Source of the DNA: Alphaproteobacteria bacterium
Lineage (GTDB): Bacteria > Pseudomonadota > Alphaproteobacteria > Reyranellales > Reyranellaceae
Reading direction: 5' to 3'
Assembly: GCA_019635875.1 (NCBI GenBank)
Contig: JAHBYP010000004.1
Coordinates: 326,001-390,000, forward strand
DNA length: 64,000 bases
Each line of letters begins with the position of its first letter. Position 1 is the stretch's first letter. A program made the position numbers and the translations under genes. Under the pieces are notes generated by a model. The model was given only the letters and a program-made list of their open reading frames with translations. It did no database searches and was not told where the DNA came from. Positions 1 through 9,226 of the stretch are shown here, piece after piece.

Positions 1-51
1 GCGGTGATCGTCGCAGGCCTCGTGCTGATGAATGCACCGCGCCTGTTCTGA
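1..51 (+). CDS. 3' end of an unidentified, probably membrane protein (partial)
   Basis: Frame 1 is open from the window edge to a TGA at 49-51 and encodes only 16 residues, mostly hydrophobic (AVIVAGLVLMNAPRLF). This would fit the last transmembrane helix of a membrane protein. Too little is present to name a family, and with so few codons chance openness is possible. Confidence 0.35.
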   Translation, partial: AVIVAGLVLMNAPRLF

Positions 52-103
52 AGCGCCGATGTGCTAGAGTGCCGGCAACGACAACGAAGCGATTTCCCCT
101 CGC

Positions 104-1288
104 ATGGCAGCTTCCAAAGGGCGGACCCGCAAGAGCGGCGGCGGCAAGACGCGCGCGCGCAAGGGCAAGTCGCGCAAGGCGGCGCCGGCGACAATCGGCG
201 CGCGCCTCGATGAGGCGCTTGCCGCCGTCGGCGCCTACGGCCGCGGCCTGTTCGACGCCATGCTGGCGCGGCGGCTGGCGTTCGGCGCGTTGGCGCTGCT
301 GTGCCTGGCGGTCCTGGGCATCGGTGGCGGCTTCTGGCTGACCGGCATTCTCAATGGCCCACGTCCGTCGCCGCCGGCGACGATTGCGGCGAAGCCCGAA
401 CCGTCGCGGCCGGCGCCGACGACGAGCAGGCCGTCACCGCCGCCGCGCTACGCCAGCATCGAGCAGGTACCGGGGCTGCCGGTGTACAGCGAGTCGGAAG
501 GCAAGCCGCAGCCGAACTACGAGGAACGCCGCGCACCGCCATCGACGCCGCGCGCGGCGCCGGCGGGCGCAGCATGGCAGCGCAACGCCATCGCCTTCAG
601 CGACGATCGTCGCCGGCCGCTGATCGTCGTGGTGATAGACGACATGGGCCTCGACCGGCCGCGCTCGCGTCGGATCACCGAGCTGCCGCGTCCACTGACC
701 CTGTCCTATCTGCCCTATGCGCGCAACCTCGCCGAGCAGGCAACGGCGGCGCGCGGCCGCGGGCACGAGCTTATGCTGCATCTGCCGATGGAGCCGTTGT
801 CGCGCGGCGTCGATCCAGGACCCAACGCGCTGCTCACCAACCTGTCGCTCGACATGATCCGCCGGCGCACGGTCGCGGCACTGGACTCGTTCTCCGGCTA
901 TGTCGCGGTCAACAATCACATGGGCAGCAGGTTCACGACCTGGCGTCCCGGCGTCGAGGTGTCATTGCGCGAGATGAAGACGCGCGGGCTCGCCTTCCTC
1001 GATTCGCGCACGCATGCCGACACGGTGGGTGGCCTGGTGGCCGAGGAACTCGGCATGCCCAACGTCGATCGCCACGTGTTCCTGGACGATGTCATGGCCA
1101 TCGACGCCGTGCGGCGACAGCTTGCCGAGACCGAGGTGCTGGCGCGCCGCCAGGGCTTCGCCGTCGCCATCGGCCATCCGCACGACGTCACCATCCAGGC
1201 GCTGGCGGAGTGGCTGCCCGGCCTGTCGGGCAAGGGCTTCGTCCTCGGCCCGATCAGCGCGGCGATCCGCCGACGGGGTTGGCAGTAG
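104..1288 (+). CDS. Divergent polysaccharide deacetylase family protein (YibQ-like)
   Basis: 394 aa. A very basic N-terminus (residues 1-30, Lys/Arg/Gly rich) precedes one transmembrane helix (about 58-80), a Pro-rich linker (84-160), and a periplasmic domain from about residue 175 that starts PLIVVVIDDMGL and continues with a LMLHLPMEP stretch. These are hallmarks of the YibQ divergent polysaccharide deacetylase family (NodB-like fold, cell-envelope glycan related). The true substrate of the family is unclear. In many alphaproteobacteria this gene follows a ctpA-type protease and an envelope-hydrolase activator; that part lies outside the window. No strong Shine-Dalgarno sequence is visible before the ATG, but the basic leader and helix make sense from this start. 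Confidence 0.85.
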   Translation: MAASKGRTRKSGGGKTRARKGKSRKAAPATIGARLDEALAAVGAYGRGLFDAMLARRLAFGALALLCLAVLGIGGGFWLTGILNGPRPSPPATIAAKPEPSRPAPTTSRPSPPPRYASIEQVPGLPVYSESEGKPQPNYEERRAPPSTPRAAPAGAAWQRNAIAFSDDRRRPLIVVVIDDMGLDRPRSRRITELPRPLTLSYLPYARNLAEQATAARGRGHELMLHLPMEPLSRGVDPGPNALLTNLSLDMIRRRTVAALDSFSGYVAVNNHMGSRFTTWRPGVEVSLREMKTRGLAFLDSRTHADTVGGLVAEELGMPNVDRHVFLDDVMAIDAVRRQLAETEVLARRQGFAVAIGHPHDVTIQALAEWLPGLSGKGFVLGPISAAIRRRGWQ

Positions 1289-1336
1289 CCCGCGGCGCGT
1301 TCTAGCGTCGCCCCCTCGACGAACGGAGGAACGAAT

Positions 1337-2788
1337 ATGGACGCGACGTGGATGGCGGCGGGCGATCTCGCGGCGGCGGTGCGCGCCCGCAAGGTCTCGG
1401 CGGTCGAGCTGCTCGAGCATTTCCGCCGGCGCGTCGATCAGCACAACCCGAAGGTCAATGCCGTCGTCGTCTTCGACTGGGAGCGCGCGAAGGAGCGGGC
1501 AGTCGAAGCCGACAAAGCGCTGGCCAAGGGCAAGCCGCTCGGGCCGCTGCATGGCGTGCCCATGACGGTGAAGGAGTGCTTCGACGTCGAGGGCCTGCCG
1601 ACCACCGCCGGTGCCGTTGCCCTGAAGGCCAACGCCGCGCTGCGCCATGCCGATGCGGTGAACAAGCTGGTCGATGCCGGCGCGGTGATCTTCGGCAAGA
1701 CCAACACGCCGCTCTACGCCGGTGACTTACAGACCTACAACGAGGTCTACGGCACGACCAACAATCCCTGGGACCTGACGCGCGGCCCGGGTGGCTCCTC
1801 GGGCGGCTCGGCGGCGGCGCTGGCGACGGGCATGACACCGCTCGAGCTGGGCAGCGATATCGGCGGCTCGATCCGCAACCCGGCGCATTTCTGCGGCGTG
1901 TACGGCCACAAGCCGAGCTTCGGCGTGGTGCCGTTGCGCGGGCATGTGCCGGGACCGCCGAACTCGCTCTACCTGCCCGACATCGCCGTTGCCGGGCCGC
2001 TGGCGCGCAGCGCCGACGACCTCGACCTCGCGCTTTCGGTGCTGGCCGGGCCGGGCGAATGGGACGCCACCGCTTGGCGCATCGACCTGCCGGCGCCGCG
2101 GCGTACCGCGCTCGCCGACTACCGGATCGCGATCTGCCCGGACGATGCGTTCTGTGCGGTCGAAACGGAAATCGCCGACGCCATCAGTCGCGCCGCTGAC
2201 GCGGTCGCCAAGTCCGGCGCCACCGTGCGGCCGTCCAGGCCGGCGCTCGATTTCGGCGACAGCTTCCGCCGCTTCTACCGCATGCTCGCCGCCGCCCTGG
2301 CGCCGGGCTACGACGAGGGCCTGCTGGAACAGCTGGCGATCGGTGCCAAGGCGGTGACCGACCCGCGGGCGATGAGCACGCTGTTCATGCGCGGCTCGAC
2401 CATGCGCCACGTCGACTACGTGCGCGAAGCGGCGGCCCGCCAGGAAGAGCGCGCGCGCTGGGCGGACTTCTTCACCGGCTACGACGTCTTCCTGTGCCCG
2501 ATCGTCATGACAGCGGCCTTTGCGCACGACCATTCGCCGGACCTGCAGGCGAGGCGTCTGACGGTCAACGGTGTGCAACGCGGTTACCTGGAAGCGATCG
2601 GATGGGCCGGGCTGATCGGCAATGTACGACTGCCTGCGACCGTGGTGCCGGTGGGACGCAGCAGGGCCGGCCTGCCGATCGGCATGCAGGTGGTCGGGCC
2701 CTATCTGGAGGACCGTACCTGCATCGATCTGGCACGGCGATTGACGGATGTCATCGGTGGCTTCACGCGGCCATCGGGCTACGCCTGA
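1337..2788 (+). CDS. Amidase (amidase signature family)
   Basis: 483 aa, full length for the family. The Ser-cisSer-Lys triad can be read: Lys79 in MTVKECFD, the Gly/Ser-rich signature around residues 152-158 with Ser154 as cis-Ser, and nucleophile Ser178 in GSDIGGSIR. The family hydrolyses carboxamides to acid plus ammonia. GatA is unlikely because no gatC or gatB is nearby and the sequence resembles catabolic amidases. A GGAGGA Shine-Dalgarno lies 7 nt before the ATG. The gene stands alone, 48 bp after the YibQ gene. Substrate unknown; cytosolic, with no signal peptide. Confidence 0.9.
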   Translation: MDATWMAAGDLAAAVRARKVSAVELLEHFRRRVDQHNPKVNAVVVFDWERAKERAVEADKALAKGKPLGPLHGVPMTVKECFDVEGLPTTAGAVALKANAALRHADAVNKLVDAGAVIFGKTNTPLYAGDLQTYNEVYGTTNNPWDLTRGPGGSSGGSAAALATGMTPLELGSDIGGSIRNPAHFCGVYGHKPSFGVVPLRGHVPGPPNSLYLPDIAVAGPLARSADDLDLALSVLAGPGEWDATAWRIDLPAPRRTALADYRIAICPDDAFCAVETEIADAISRAADAVAKSGATVRPSRPALDFGDSFRRFYRMLAAALAPGYDEGLLEQLAIGAKAVTDPRAMSTLFMRGSTMRHVDYVREAAARQEERARWADFFTGYDVFLCPIVMTAAFAHDHSPDLQARRLTVNGVQRGYLEAIGWAGLIGNVRLPATVVPVGRSRAGLPIGMQVVGPYLEDRTCIDLARRLTDVIGGFTRPSGYA

Positions 2789-2891
2789 ACGTTGACGAAA
2801 AAGCCCACTGAGCGCAGCGAAGCCGATTTCCGTCCCTGCGATCGATTGGCTATCCTCGACTCCGACAAGAACGAGCGTCGAGGAAGTGCCC

Positions 2892-4499
2892 ATGTCGTTT
2901 ACGCCCGTCGATTGGCGCGGAAGCATCGTCAACCCCTTCGCCGGGCGCGACGTCACCTGGCTGCTCGACTTCCGCGCCGAGACACGCGGCGATCATCCGT
3001 ACCTGGTGTGGGAGCCGTTCGAGGGCCCGCGCCAGGTCTGGACGTACCGGCAGTTCCGCGATCGCGTGCAGCGCGTCGCCTCCGGCCTGCACAGGCGCGG
3101 AGTGAAGGCCGGCGATTTCGTGCTGGCTCATCTCGACAATTCGCCCGAGCTGGAGTTCGTCTGGTTCGCGTGTGCCCGGCTGGGCGCAGTGGTCGTGACC
3201 ACCAACACGCGCTCGGCCGGCGAGGAGCTGGCGTACTTCGCCGATCACTGCGGCGCTGTCGGCGCCATCACCCAGCCGGAGCTGGCGGAAACGGTCGCAG
3301 CGAACGCCCGCAACATCAAATGGCTGGTCGTCACCGAGCATATGGTCGAGGGCGGCGAGCCGCCGGCCGGGCTGCGGCCGCAGAAGGCCAACGCCTTCTC
3401 CTCGCTCGACGGCGATCCCGCCGACCTGCCGAAGCTCGAGGCCGATCCCTGGCGGCCGGGCTCGGTGCAATACACGTCAGGCACCACGTCGCGGCCCAAG
3501 GGCGTCCTGTGGACGCAGGGCAACGCGCTGTGGGGCGCGCGGACATCGGCGATCCACCAGAACCTCAACGAGGCCGACGTGCATCACGTCGTGATGCCGT
3601 CGTTCCATACCAATGCGCGCGCCTACTCGATCCTGCCGGCGATGTGGGCCGGCGGCACCGTCGTGCTGCAGCCGAAATTCTCGGCGCGGCGCTTCTGGGA
3701 CGTGGCGCTGCGCAACCGCTGCACCTGGCATTCGACCCTGCCGTTCTTCCTCAAGGCGCTGATGCAGCACGACATCCCGCCGCATCACTTCCGCATGATG
3801 GGCAACGCCATCAACGAGCCGCCGTTCGACGAGGTGTTCAAGGTACGCACCATCGGCTGGTGGGGCATGACCGAGACGGTGAGCCAGGGCATCATCGGCG
3901 ACGCACTGCTGCGCAATCGACCGATGACCACGGGCCGGCCGGCCGCGGGCTACGGCATCCGCATCCTCGACGAGGATCTGGCGACGCCGATCGCGCCCGG
4001 CGGCATCGGCCACCTGCAATGCCAGGGCACGCGCGGCATCCAGATCTTCGCCGAGTATCTCGACAACGCACAGGCCACGGCCGACAGCTTCACCGAGGAC
4101 GGCTGGTTCATGACCGGCGATCGCGTGAAGCTGGAGGAGGACGGCTACATCACCTTCAGCGACCGCGACAAGGACATGCTCAAGGTCGGCGGCGAGAACG
4201 TCGCCGCCTCGGAGATCGAACGCGTCATCGCCCTGGTGCCCGGCGTGCAGGAATGCGCCGTGGTGGCGCAGAAGCACCGCATGCTCGACGAGGTGCCTGT
4301 CGCGTTCGTCATTCCGGCGCCGGGAATCGCCATCGAGGGCAACAACGAGCTGCCCGACCGCATCCTGGGCGAATGCGCCGCCAAGCTCGCCGACTTCAAG
4401 CGGCCGCGCGCGGTGTTCCTGGTCGAGGACATGCCGCGCTCGACGCTGGAGAAGGTGCACAAGGTGGCGCTGCGCGCTCGCCTGTCGGTCGCCGGCTGA
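2892..4499 (+). CDS. AMP-dependent acyl-CoA synthetase/ligase
   Basis: 535 aa from the ATG at 2892, which has GAGGAA 7 nt upstream; an in-frame GTG at 2886 lies too close to that site. ANL-superfamily features: phosphate loop YTSGTTSRPKG at residues 194-204, a GWWGMTET adenine-binding segment, WFMTGDR before the hinge, and a C-terminal Lys region. It activates a carboxylate to acyl-AMP and then acyl-CoA, most like the CaiC/long-chain ligase branch. Two acyl-CoA dehydrogenases 3.5 kb downstream suggest a catabolic setting. The stop codon abuts the stop of the convergent sigma-factor gene with no base between them. Substrate unknown. Confidence 0.9.
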   Translation: MSFTPVDWRGSIVNPFAGRDVTWLLDFRAETRGDHPYLVWEPFEGPRQVWTYRQFRDRVQRVASGLHRRGVKAGDFVLAHLDNSPELEFVWFACARLGAVVVTTNTRSAGEELAYFADHCGAVGAITQPELAETVAANARNIKWLVVTEHMVEGGEPPAGLRPQKANAFSSLDGDPADLPKLEADPWRPGSVQYTSGTTSRPKGVLWTQGNALWGARTSAIHQNLNEADVHHVVMPSFHTNARAYSILPAMWAGGTVVLQPKFSARRFWDVALRNRCTWHSTLPFFLKALMQHDIPPHHFRMMGNAINEPPFDEVFKVRTIGWWGMTETVSQGIIGDALLRNRPMTTGRPAAGYGIRILDEDLATPIAPGGIGHLQCQGTRGIQIFAEYLDNAQATADSFTEDGWFMTGDRVKLEEDGYITFSDRDKDMLKVGGENVAASEIERVIALVPGVQECAVVAQKHRMLDEVPVAFVIPAPGIAIEGNNELPDRILGECAAKLADFKRPRAVFLVEDMPRSTLEKVHKVALRARLSVAG

Positions 4500-5375
4500 T
4501 CATGTCTTATCGGCCGGCCGCAGCCCGGCCGCTTCGTTGGCGTAGCGGGCATAGCGGAAGTCGCGGATCTCCAGCAGGCGGCCATCCGCGAAACGCAGCA
4601 CCGAGAAGTGCACTGGCGTCGCCGTGGGGTCGTTCGGATCGATGATGATTGCCGCCGGCCGGCCTTCGACCTCGCCGGCGACCATGCGCCAGTCGTCGCC
4701 GCGCGACGCGTTGGCGAAATAGCGACCGACTTCCTCGCGGCCCTTCATCCGGGTGCGGTTGAAGACCTCGACCCGGACCTCGTCGGCGAGCATGGCGCGG
4801 ATGGTGTCAAAGTCACGGGCGTTGAAGCGATCGACATAGGCCGCCAGCAGCGAGCGATCGGATTCGGCCAGGGCCGGCAGAGGCTCATCGTCCGGCTCGG
4901 CCGCCAGTTCGCGAAGACGCGCTCGACCGCGATGCAGCGCCGCTTTCACGGCGGGGACCGTAGCGTCGACCACGGCCCCGATCTCGTCGAGGGAATGGCC
5001 CAGCACGTCCATCAGGATGACACAGCTGCGTTGTGCCACCGGCAGCCGCATGAAGGTGCGCAAGGCCGCGGCCGATGCCTGGCGGGCGGCGATTTCGTCG
5101 GCCGGATCGACGACCATCTCAAGGTCCTCATCGGCGCGCAGCGCGTCTTGCCGCGCGCGGCGGCGCAGGTGGTCGAGCGCCGCGTTGTGGGCGACGCGGA
5201 ACAGCCAGCCCTCGGGATTGGCGATCGGACCGGCCCGCGGGAAGGCCTCGATGGCCTTGAGCATCGCCTCCTGCAGCACGTCCTCGCCCTCGATCACCGA
5301 GCCGGTCATGCGGGCGCAATAGCGGTGCAGCTTTGGCCGCATTTCGACGAGAAGGCGCTCCAGGCTCTCACTCAC
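4500..5375 (-). CDS. ECF-type RNA polymerase sigma factor with C-terminal SnoaL-like domain
   Basis: 291 aa, much longer than a minimal ECF factor. Sigma region 2 is at about residues 10-80 (EDVLQEAMLKAIEAF, then NPEGWLFRVAHNAALDHLRRR). Region 4 is near 125-180 (QRSCVILMDVLGHSLDEIGAVV, TVPAVKAALHRGRARL). A C-terminal extension of about 100 residues (LLAAYVDRFNARDFDTI onward) looks like the NTF2/SnoaL fold seen in ECF41-type factors, where it acts as an intramolecular regulator in place of an anti-sigma factor. No anti-sigma gene is adjacent, which agrees. The GTG start at 5375 overlaps the stop of the upstream GST by 4 bp, implying translational coupling. The reading frame stays open well upstream of this GTG, but that part is the GST gene in another frame. 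Confidence 0.85.
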   Translation of the reverse strand: MSESLERLLVEMRPKLHRYCARMTGSVIEGEDVLQEAMLKAIEAFPRAGPIANPEGWLFRVAHNAALDHLRRRARQDALRADEDLEMVVDPADEIAARQASAAALRTFMRLPVAQRSCVILMDVLGHSLDEIGAVVDATVPAVKAALHRGRARLRELAAEPDDEPLPALAESDRSLLAAYVDRFNARDFDTIRAMLADEVRVEVFNRTRMKGREEVGRYFANASRGDDWRMVAGEVEGRPAAIIIDPNDPTATPVHFSVLRFADGRLLEIRDFRYARYANEAAGLRPADKT

Positions 5376-6028
5376 GCGGCCACCGCCTCGCGCTTGCGGG
5401 CGAGATCGGCCGGCGTCCAGAACTCGCCGCGCTGCCAGGCAGGCATGGCGCGCAGGCGCGCCAGATAGGCGGCGATAGCCGGGAAGGGTGCGAAGTCGAA
5501 GCCGCCGAGAGCGGCGGCGTCGAGCACGGGGCCGAAGCCGCAGTCGACCAGGGTGAGATCGTTGCCCATCAGCCAGGGCGATGCGGCAAGGCGCGTCTCC
5601 AGCAGCCTGAGCGGCTTCTCCAGATCCGTCTCGCCGCGCGCCGCAGCCGCCTCGTCGCTCGGGCCGCCGACCAGGGGCATGAAGAAGCGATGGAACCACA
5701 CGGCGCTGGCGGGCTCGCGCAGGTAGTGCGCCTCGACGAACAGCCAGCGCAGCGCCTCGGCGCGCGCCTCGTAGCCCTTTGGCCACAGGCCGTAGCGCTC
5801 GCCGAGATAGGCGACGATGGCGTTCGACTCCGGCAGCACGAAGCCGCCATCGACCAGCACCGGCGCCTTGCCGACGGGATTCAGCGCCAGGAATGCCGGC
5901 GTCCGCTGCTCGCCGCCGGCGAGATCCATCCGGTGCACCTTGTGCGGCAACTCCAGGGCGTTGAGCGCCAGGCGCGCCTTCTGCGGGTGCAGACTGGGGT
6001 ACCAGTACAGTGTTCTTTCGATCGTCAT
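5372..6028 (-). CDS. Glutathione S-transferase family protein
   Basis: 218 aa. The thioredoxin-like N-terminal domain (about residues 4-80) opens LYWYPSLHPQKARLAL and has the cis-Pro/GSH-binding pattern NPVGKAPVLVDGGFVLPESNAIVAYL. An all-helical C-terminal domain follows, ending KREAVAA. Cytosolic GSTs conjugate or reduce with glutathione; the substrate is unknown. The gene overlaps the downstream ECF sigma factor through GTGA (4 bp), so the two are almost certainly one transcript. This is unusual company for a GST and suggests detoxification under, or feeding, that sigma factor. Confidence 0.9.
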   Translation of the reverse strand: MTIERTLYWYPSLHPQKARLALNALELPHKVHRMDLAGGEQRTPAFLALNPVGKAPVLVDGGFVLPESNAIVAYLGERYGLWPKGYEARAEALRWLFVEAHYLREPASAVWFHRFFMPLVGGPSDEAAAARGETDLEKPLRLLETRLAASPWLMGNDLTLVDCGFGPVLDAAALGGFDFAPFPAIAAYLARLRAMPAWQRGEFWTPADLARKREAVAA

Positions 6029-6101
6029 GGCGGGGCTCCTCGTGGCTGCCTGATTCCAAGACGTGCGGCATCAGGCAAAGGATTCGGCCGAGCGACGATT
6101 T

Positions 6102-7046
6102 TCACACCGGCATGGCCCGCTTCTGATGAGCGCGGCCGACCTTGGCGGTCTCGGGGTCGTGGCCGGCGACGACCCGCACGCCCTCGTCGATGCGACCGGC
6201 GATGTTGTCGGGCGCGCAGCCCTCGAGAAAGGCGATGCCGCGGGCGCGACAGGCCTTCAGGACGCGATCGCGCGCGGCTTTCATCTCCGGCGGGAAGGGC
6301 TGGCGCGGCACGGTGCGGTAGCCCAGCGACAGGCCGAGGTCGCCCGGCCCGAGCTCGGCAAAGCCCAGGCCCGGCACGTCGAGGATCGCCTCGCAATTGG
6401 CGATTCCTTCCGGGCTCTCCAGCTTGACGCCGAGCAGCAACTCGCCCTCGGGATTGAGCGGCCAGGGATCGCAGCGGCTGAGGTAGTCGAGCTCGCTGAT
6501 ACCCCAGATCGGCGCCGCCGTCGGCTCCGAGCCGCGGCCGCGCGTGCCGATGCCGAGCTTGCCGCCCGTCGGCTGCGGTCGCACGGCACCGCCCAGGCGG
6601 TCGACCGGCGAGGGCAGGGCGGCGTCGACCCCGGCCAAGTTCGGGGGATAGCGGCAGGACTCGACGAAGGCGCGGGTGGCGTCGGGGGTCTCGGCCTGGC
6701 ACAGCAGGATGCCGTGCACGCCGCGGCCGAGGATCTGGCGGAACTGCCAGGCGTTGAAACGCACATTGGCCTCGTCGGTGCCGTTGACCGGCGCCTCGAC
6801 AATCACCGCCGGCGTGCGATGGCCCGAGCGGGTCGGGCCGGCCTCGACCATGCCGCGCATGTACTCGGCCAGCCCGGTCATGTCGAAGGCGCCGTGCTCC
6901 ATGCCGACATTGATGTAGTCGGCCCAGGTCTCGGCATCGGCGCGGCCCTGCGCGTAGGTCAGCACGTGGCCGGTATGCGGGCCGTCGTAGTAGATCGCCT
7001 GATCCTGTCCCAGCAGCTCAACGGCGCGATTGATACGGCTGGCCAT
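6102..7046 (-). CDS. HpcH/HpaI aldolase/citrate lyase family protein
   Basis: 314 aa from the ATG at 7046, chosen over an upstream in-frame ATG at 7082 because GGGAGG sits just upstream of it. TIM-barrel class II pyruvate aldolase features: QFRQILGRGVHGILLCQAET (metal/substrate region), LLLGVKLESPEGIANCEAIL (with the metal-binding Glu), and GLGFAELGPGDLGLSLGY near the C-terminus. The family carries out retro-aldol cleavage of 4-hydroxy-2-oxo acids, yielding pyruvate or a relative. It is somewhat longer than HpaI (about 265 aa). Transcribed away from the next gene across a short spacer. Confidence 0.85.
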   Translation of the reverse strand: MASRINRAVELLGQDQAIYYDGPHTGHVLTYAQGRADAETWADYINVGMEHGAFDMTGLAEYMRGMVEAGPTRSGHRTPAVIVEAPVNGTDEANVRFNAWQFRQILGRGVHGILLCQAETPDATRAFVESCRYPPNLAGVDAALPSPVDRLGGAVRPQPTGGKLGIGTRGRGSEPTAAPIWGISELDYLSRCDPWPLNPEGELLLGVKLESPEGIANCEAILDVPGLGFAELGPGDLGLSLGYRTVPRQPFPPEMKAARDRVLKACRARGIAFLEGCAPDNIAGRIDEGVRVVAGHDPETAKVGRAHQKRAMPV

Positions 7047-7100
7047 GGGCCCTCCCGGCGTTTGTCTCCCGGCGGCGAGCATAGCGTCCTATGATCCGAC

Positions 7101-7925
7101 ATGCCGCACGAGATCGTCTCGACCATCCGACCGCTCAAGTCGTCGCCTTGCGCCGGCGTGCGGCACCCGCGCGTGGCGATCTTCGCTCCCGCGCGCTTCG
7201 CCGCCGATCGGCCGTTCCTTGTCGTGCTGTTCTTCCACGGCTTCGAGAGCCTGTGCGCCAGGGGCCATCCTCGGCCCTTCGAGGAGTCGCTGCGACGGCA
7301 CGCGCTGGCGCGCCAGCTCGCGGCTTCGGATCGCAATGCCATCATCGTCGCGCCGCGTCTTGCGCTGTCACCGCGCGAGCACCGGCGCGGTGCGCCTTTT
7401 CAGACCCGGCGCAGCATCGATGCGGTACTGCGAGAGTCGGCACAGATCACGCGCCGAATGCTGGGCACGTCGACGCGATTTGCGACGGCGTTCGCGGGCG
7501 CCCCGCTGCTGCTGACGGGCTTCAGCGCCGGCCACCATGCGCTCTCGGCGTGCAGCGCCCATCCCGACCTCATGGCGCGAACCAGGGCGGTCGCCTTCTT
7601 CGATGCGCTGTACGACGACGACCGCTACGCGCGCGATCCACGGTCGATGCTCGAGCACGCGGCGCTGATCTGCGTCAATCGCCGGGGCTACGATCGTGAC
7701 AACGGACCGAAGGAGGCGCGCTACCGCAGGCGCCTGGCGGCCGCCGGCGTGCGCCTCACGCGCCTTGCCGCGATCGGCTCGCTCGGTCGTGGGATGGCGG
7801 TCATCGAGCGCATCGCCGTGGCGGACCACTGCACGATGCTCGCCGCCAGCGACGGCCTCGCGCGCGTGATGGCGAAGACGCCCCAAGGCTTCCGCCTGTT
7901 GAAACCCCGAGCCGCAGTGGGTTGA
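7101..7925 (+). CDS. Putative alpha/beta-hydrolase-like protein
   Basis: 274 aa. Hydrolase-like signs are PFLVVLFFHGFES (strand beta-3 and an HG oxyanion motif, residues 38-50) and LLLTGFSAGHHALS (nucleophile elbow G-F-S-A-G, Ser142). A late His (IAVADHCTML, near the C-terminus) could complete a triad. No family closer than the superfamily is recognised. Transcribed divergently from the aldolase gene with 54 bp between start codons. The ATG is at the beginning of a compact open frame with no better start downstream before HGF. Confidence 0.65.
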   Translation: MPHEIVSTIRPLKSSPCAGVRHPRVAIFAPARFAADRPFLVVLFFHGFESLCARGHPRPFEESLRRHALARQLAASDRNAIIVAPRLALSPREHRRGAPFQTRRSIDAVLRESAQITRRMLGTSTRFATAFAGAPLLLTGFSAGHHALSACSAHPDLMARTRAVAFFDALYDDDRYARDPRSMLEHAALICVNRRGYDRDNGPKEARYRRRLAAAGVRLTRLAAIGSLGRGMAVIERIAVADHCTMLAASDGLARVMAKTPQGFRLLKPRAAVG

Positions 7926-7996
7926 AGGACCCGCCCCGCGGCGATACCGTCCCACCAAAACCAGTACTGGCCGCCCAGGGCGGAAGGACCACCCGC

Positions 7997-9208
7997 ATGC
8001 ACATGAACTTCACCGACGCCGACCGCGCCTTCCAGGGCGAGGTGCGCGACTGGCTCAAGGTCAACCTGACGCCGGAGATCGTCGGCGAGAGCAAGGTGGC
8101 GCGAAACGCGCACATGCCCAAGGAGCGGCTGCTCGACTGGCAGAAGCGCCTGGCCGCCAAGGGTTGGCTGTGCACCAACTGGCCCAGGGAGTTCGGCGGC
8201 CCGGGCTGGACGCCGACGCAGAAGTACATCTTCGAGATGGAGATGGCGAACGCCGGCGCGCCGGGCACCTCGCCCTTCGGGCCCAAGATGTGCGCGCCCG
8301 TGATCATGAAGTTCGGCACCGACGAGCAGAAGCGGCGCTACCTGCCGCCGATGCTCAACAGCGACCTGATCTGGTGCCAGGGCTATTCCGAGCCAGGCTC
8401 GGGCTCCGACCTCGCCTCGCTGCGCACGCGCGCGGTGCGCGACGGCGATCACTACGTCATCAACGGCTCGAAGACCTGGACCACCGGCGCGCATATCGCC
8501 GACTGGATGTTCTGCCTGGTGCGCACCTCGACCGAGGGCAAGCCGCAGGACGGCATCTCCTTCGTCGTCTTCCCGATGAGCACGCCGGGCGTGAAGGTCG
8601 AGCCGATCGTCACCGCCGACGGCAATCGCGAGGGCAACCACGAGGTCAACCAGGTCTTCCTCGACGACGTGCGCATCCCGGTCGACCAGCGCATCGGCGA
8701 GGAGAACAAGGGCTGGACCTGCGCCAAGTACCTGCTGGAGTTCGAGCGCGGCGGCAATCCCTACAGCCCGCGCCTGCGCTCCTCGTTCGAGCGCCTGAAG
8801 CGCATGGTGGGCGAGGCGGCCAACGGCGAGTCGAAACTGGGCGGCGATCCGGCCTGGCGCGAGAAGCTGGCGCGCACCGAGATCGAGATCTCCGGCCTGG
8901 AGATGTTCGAGATGGAGTTCTACTCCAAGCTCAGCGGCGGCCAGAATCCGGGCCCGCTGTCCTCGATGATCAAGCTGCGCGGCACCGAGGTCATGCAGCA
9001 GGTCCAGGAATACGCCGTCGATGTCGCGGCGCACTACGCGGCGCCATTCCCCAACCAGCGCAAGCCGAACTCCAACGAGGAGCCGATCGGCCCGGAGGGT
9101 TCCGACGTGCTGGCGCCGCGCTACTTCAACGGCCGCAAGATGACGATCTACGGCGGCTCGTCGGAAGTGCAGCGCGGCATCATGGCCAAGGCGATGCTGG
9201 GTCTCTAG
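7997..9208 (+). CDS. Acyl-CoA dehydrogenase (first of a tandem pair)
   Basis: 403 aa from the ATG at 7997, preceded by GGAAGGA; the reading frame extends upstream but only through non-family sequence that overlaps the previous gene. Features: LIWCQGYSEPGSGSDLASL (FAD/substrate region, about residues 125-142), KTWTTGAHIADW, and C-terminal IYGGSSEVQRGIMAKAMLG. The catalytic Glu of MCAD-type enzymes (YEGT) is Gly here, so the base must lie elsewhere, as in other YGG-type family members. FAD-dependent alpha,beta-dehydrogenation of an acyl-CoA; electrons normally pass to ETF. Probably cotranscribed with its paralogue 18 bp downstream. Confidence 0.92.
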   Translation: MHMNFTDADRAFQGEVRDWLKVNLTPEIVGESKVARNAHMPKERLLDWQKRLAAKGWLCTNWPREFGGPGWTPTQKYIFEMEMANAGAPGTSPFGPKMCAPVIMKFGTDEQKRRYLPPMLNSDLIWCQGYSEPGSGSDLASLRTRAVRDGDHYVINGSKTWTTGAHIADWMFCLVRTSTEGKPQDGISFVVFPMSTPGVKVEPIVTADGNREGNHEVNQVFLDDVRIPVDQRIGEENKGWTCAKYLLEFERGGNPYSPRLRSSFERLKRMVGEAANGESKLGGDPAWREKLARTEIEISGLEMFEMEFYSKLSGGQNPGPLSSMIKLRGTEVMQQVQEYAVDVAAHYAAPFPNQRKPNSNEEPIGPEGSDVLAPRYFNGRKMTIYGGSSEVQRGIMAKAMLGL

Positions 9209-9226
9209 CGCGCGAGGGAGGAGGGC

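Noticed and set aside
2792-4645. 617-aa plus-strand frame over the acyl-CoA ligase
   Set aside because: Frame +1 to the ligase, Arg/Gly/Ala rich, no motifs.
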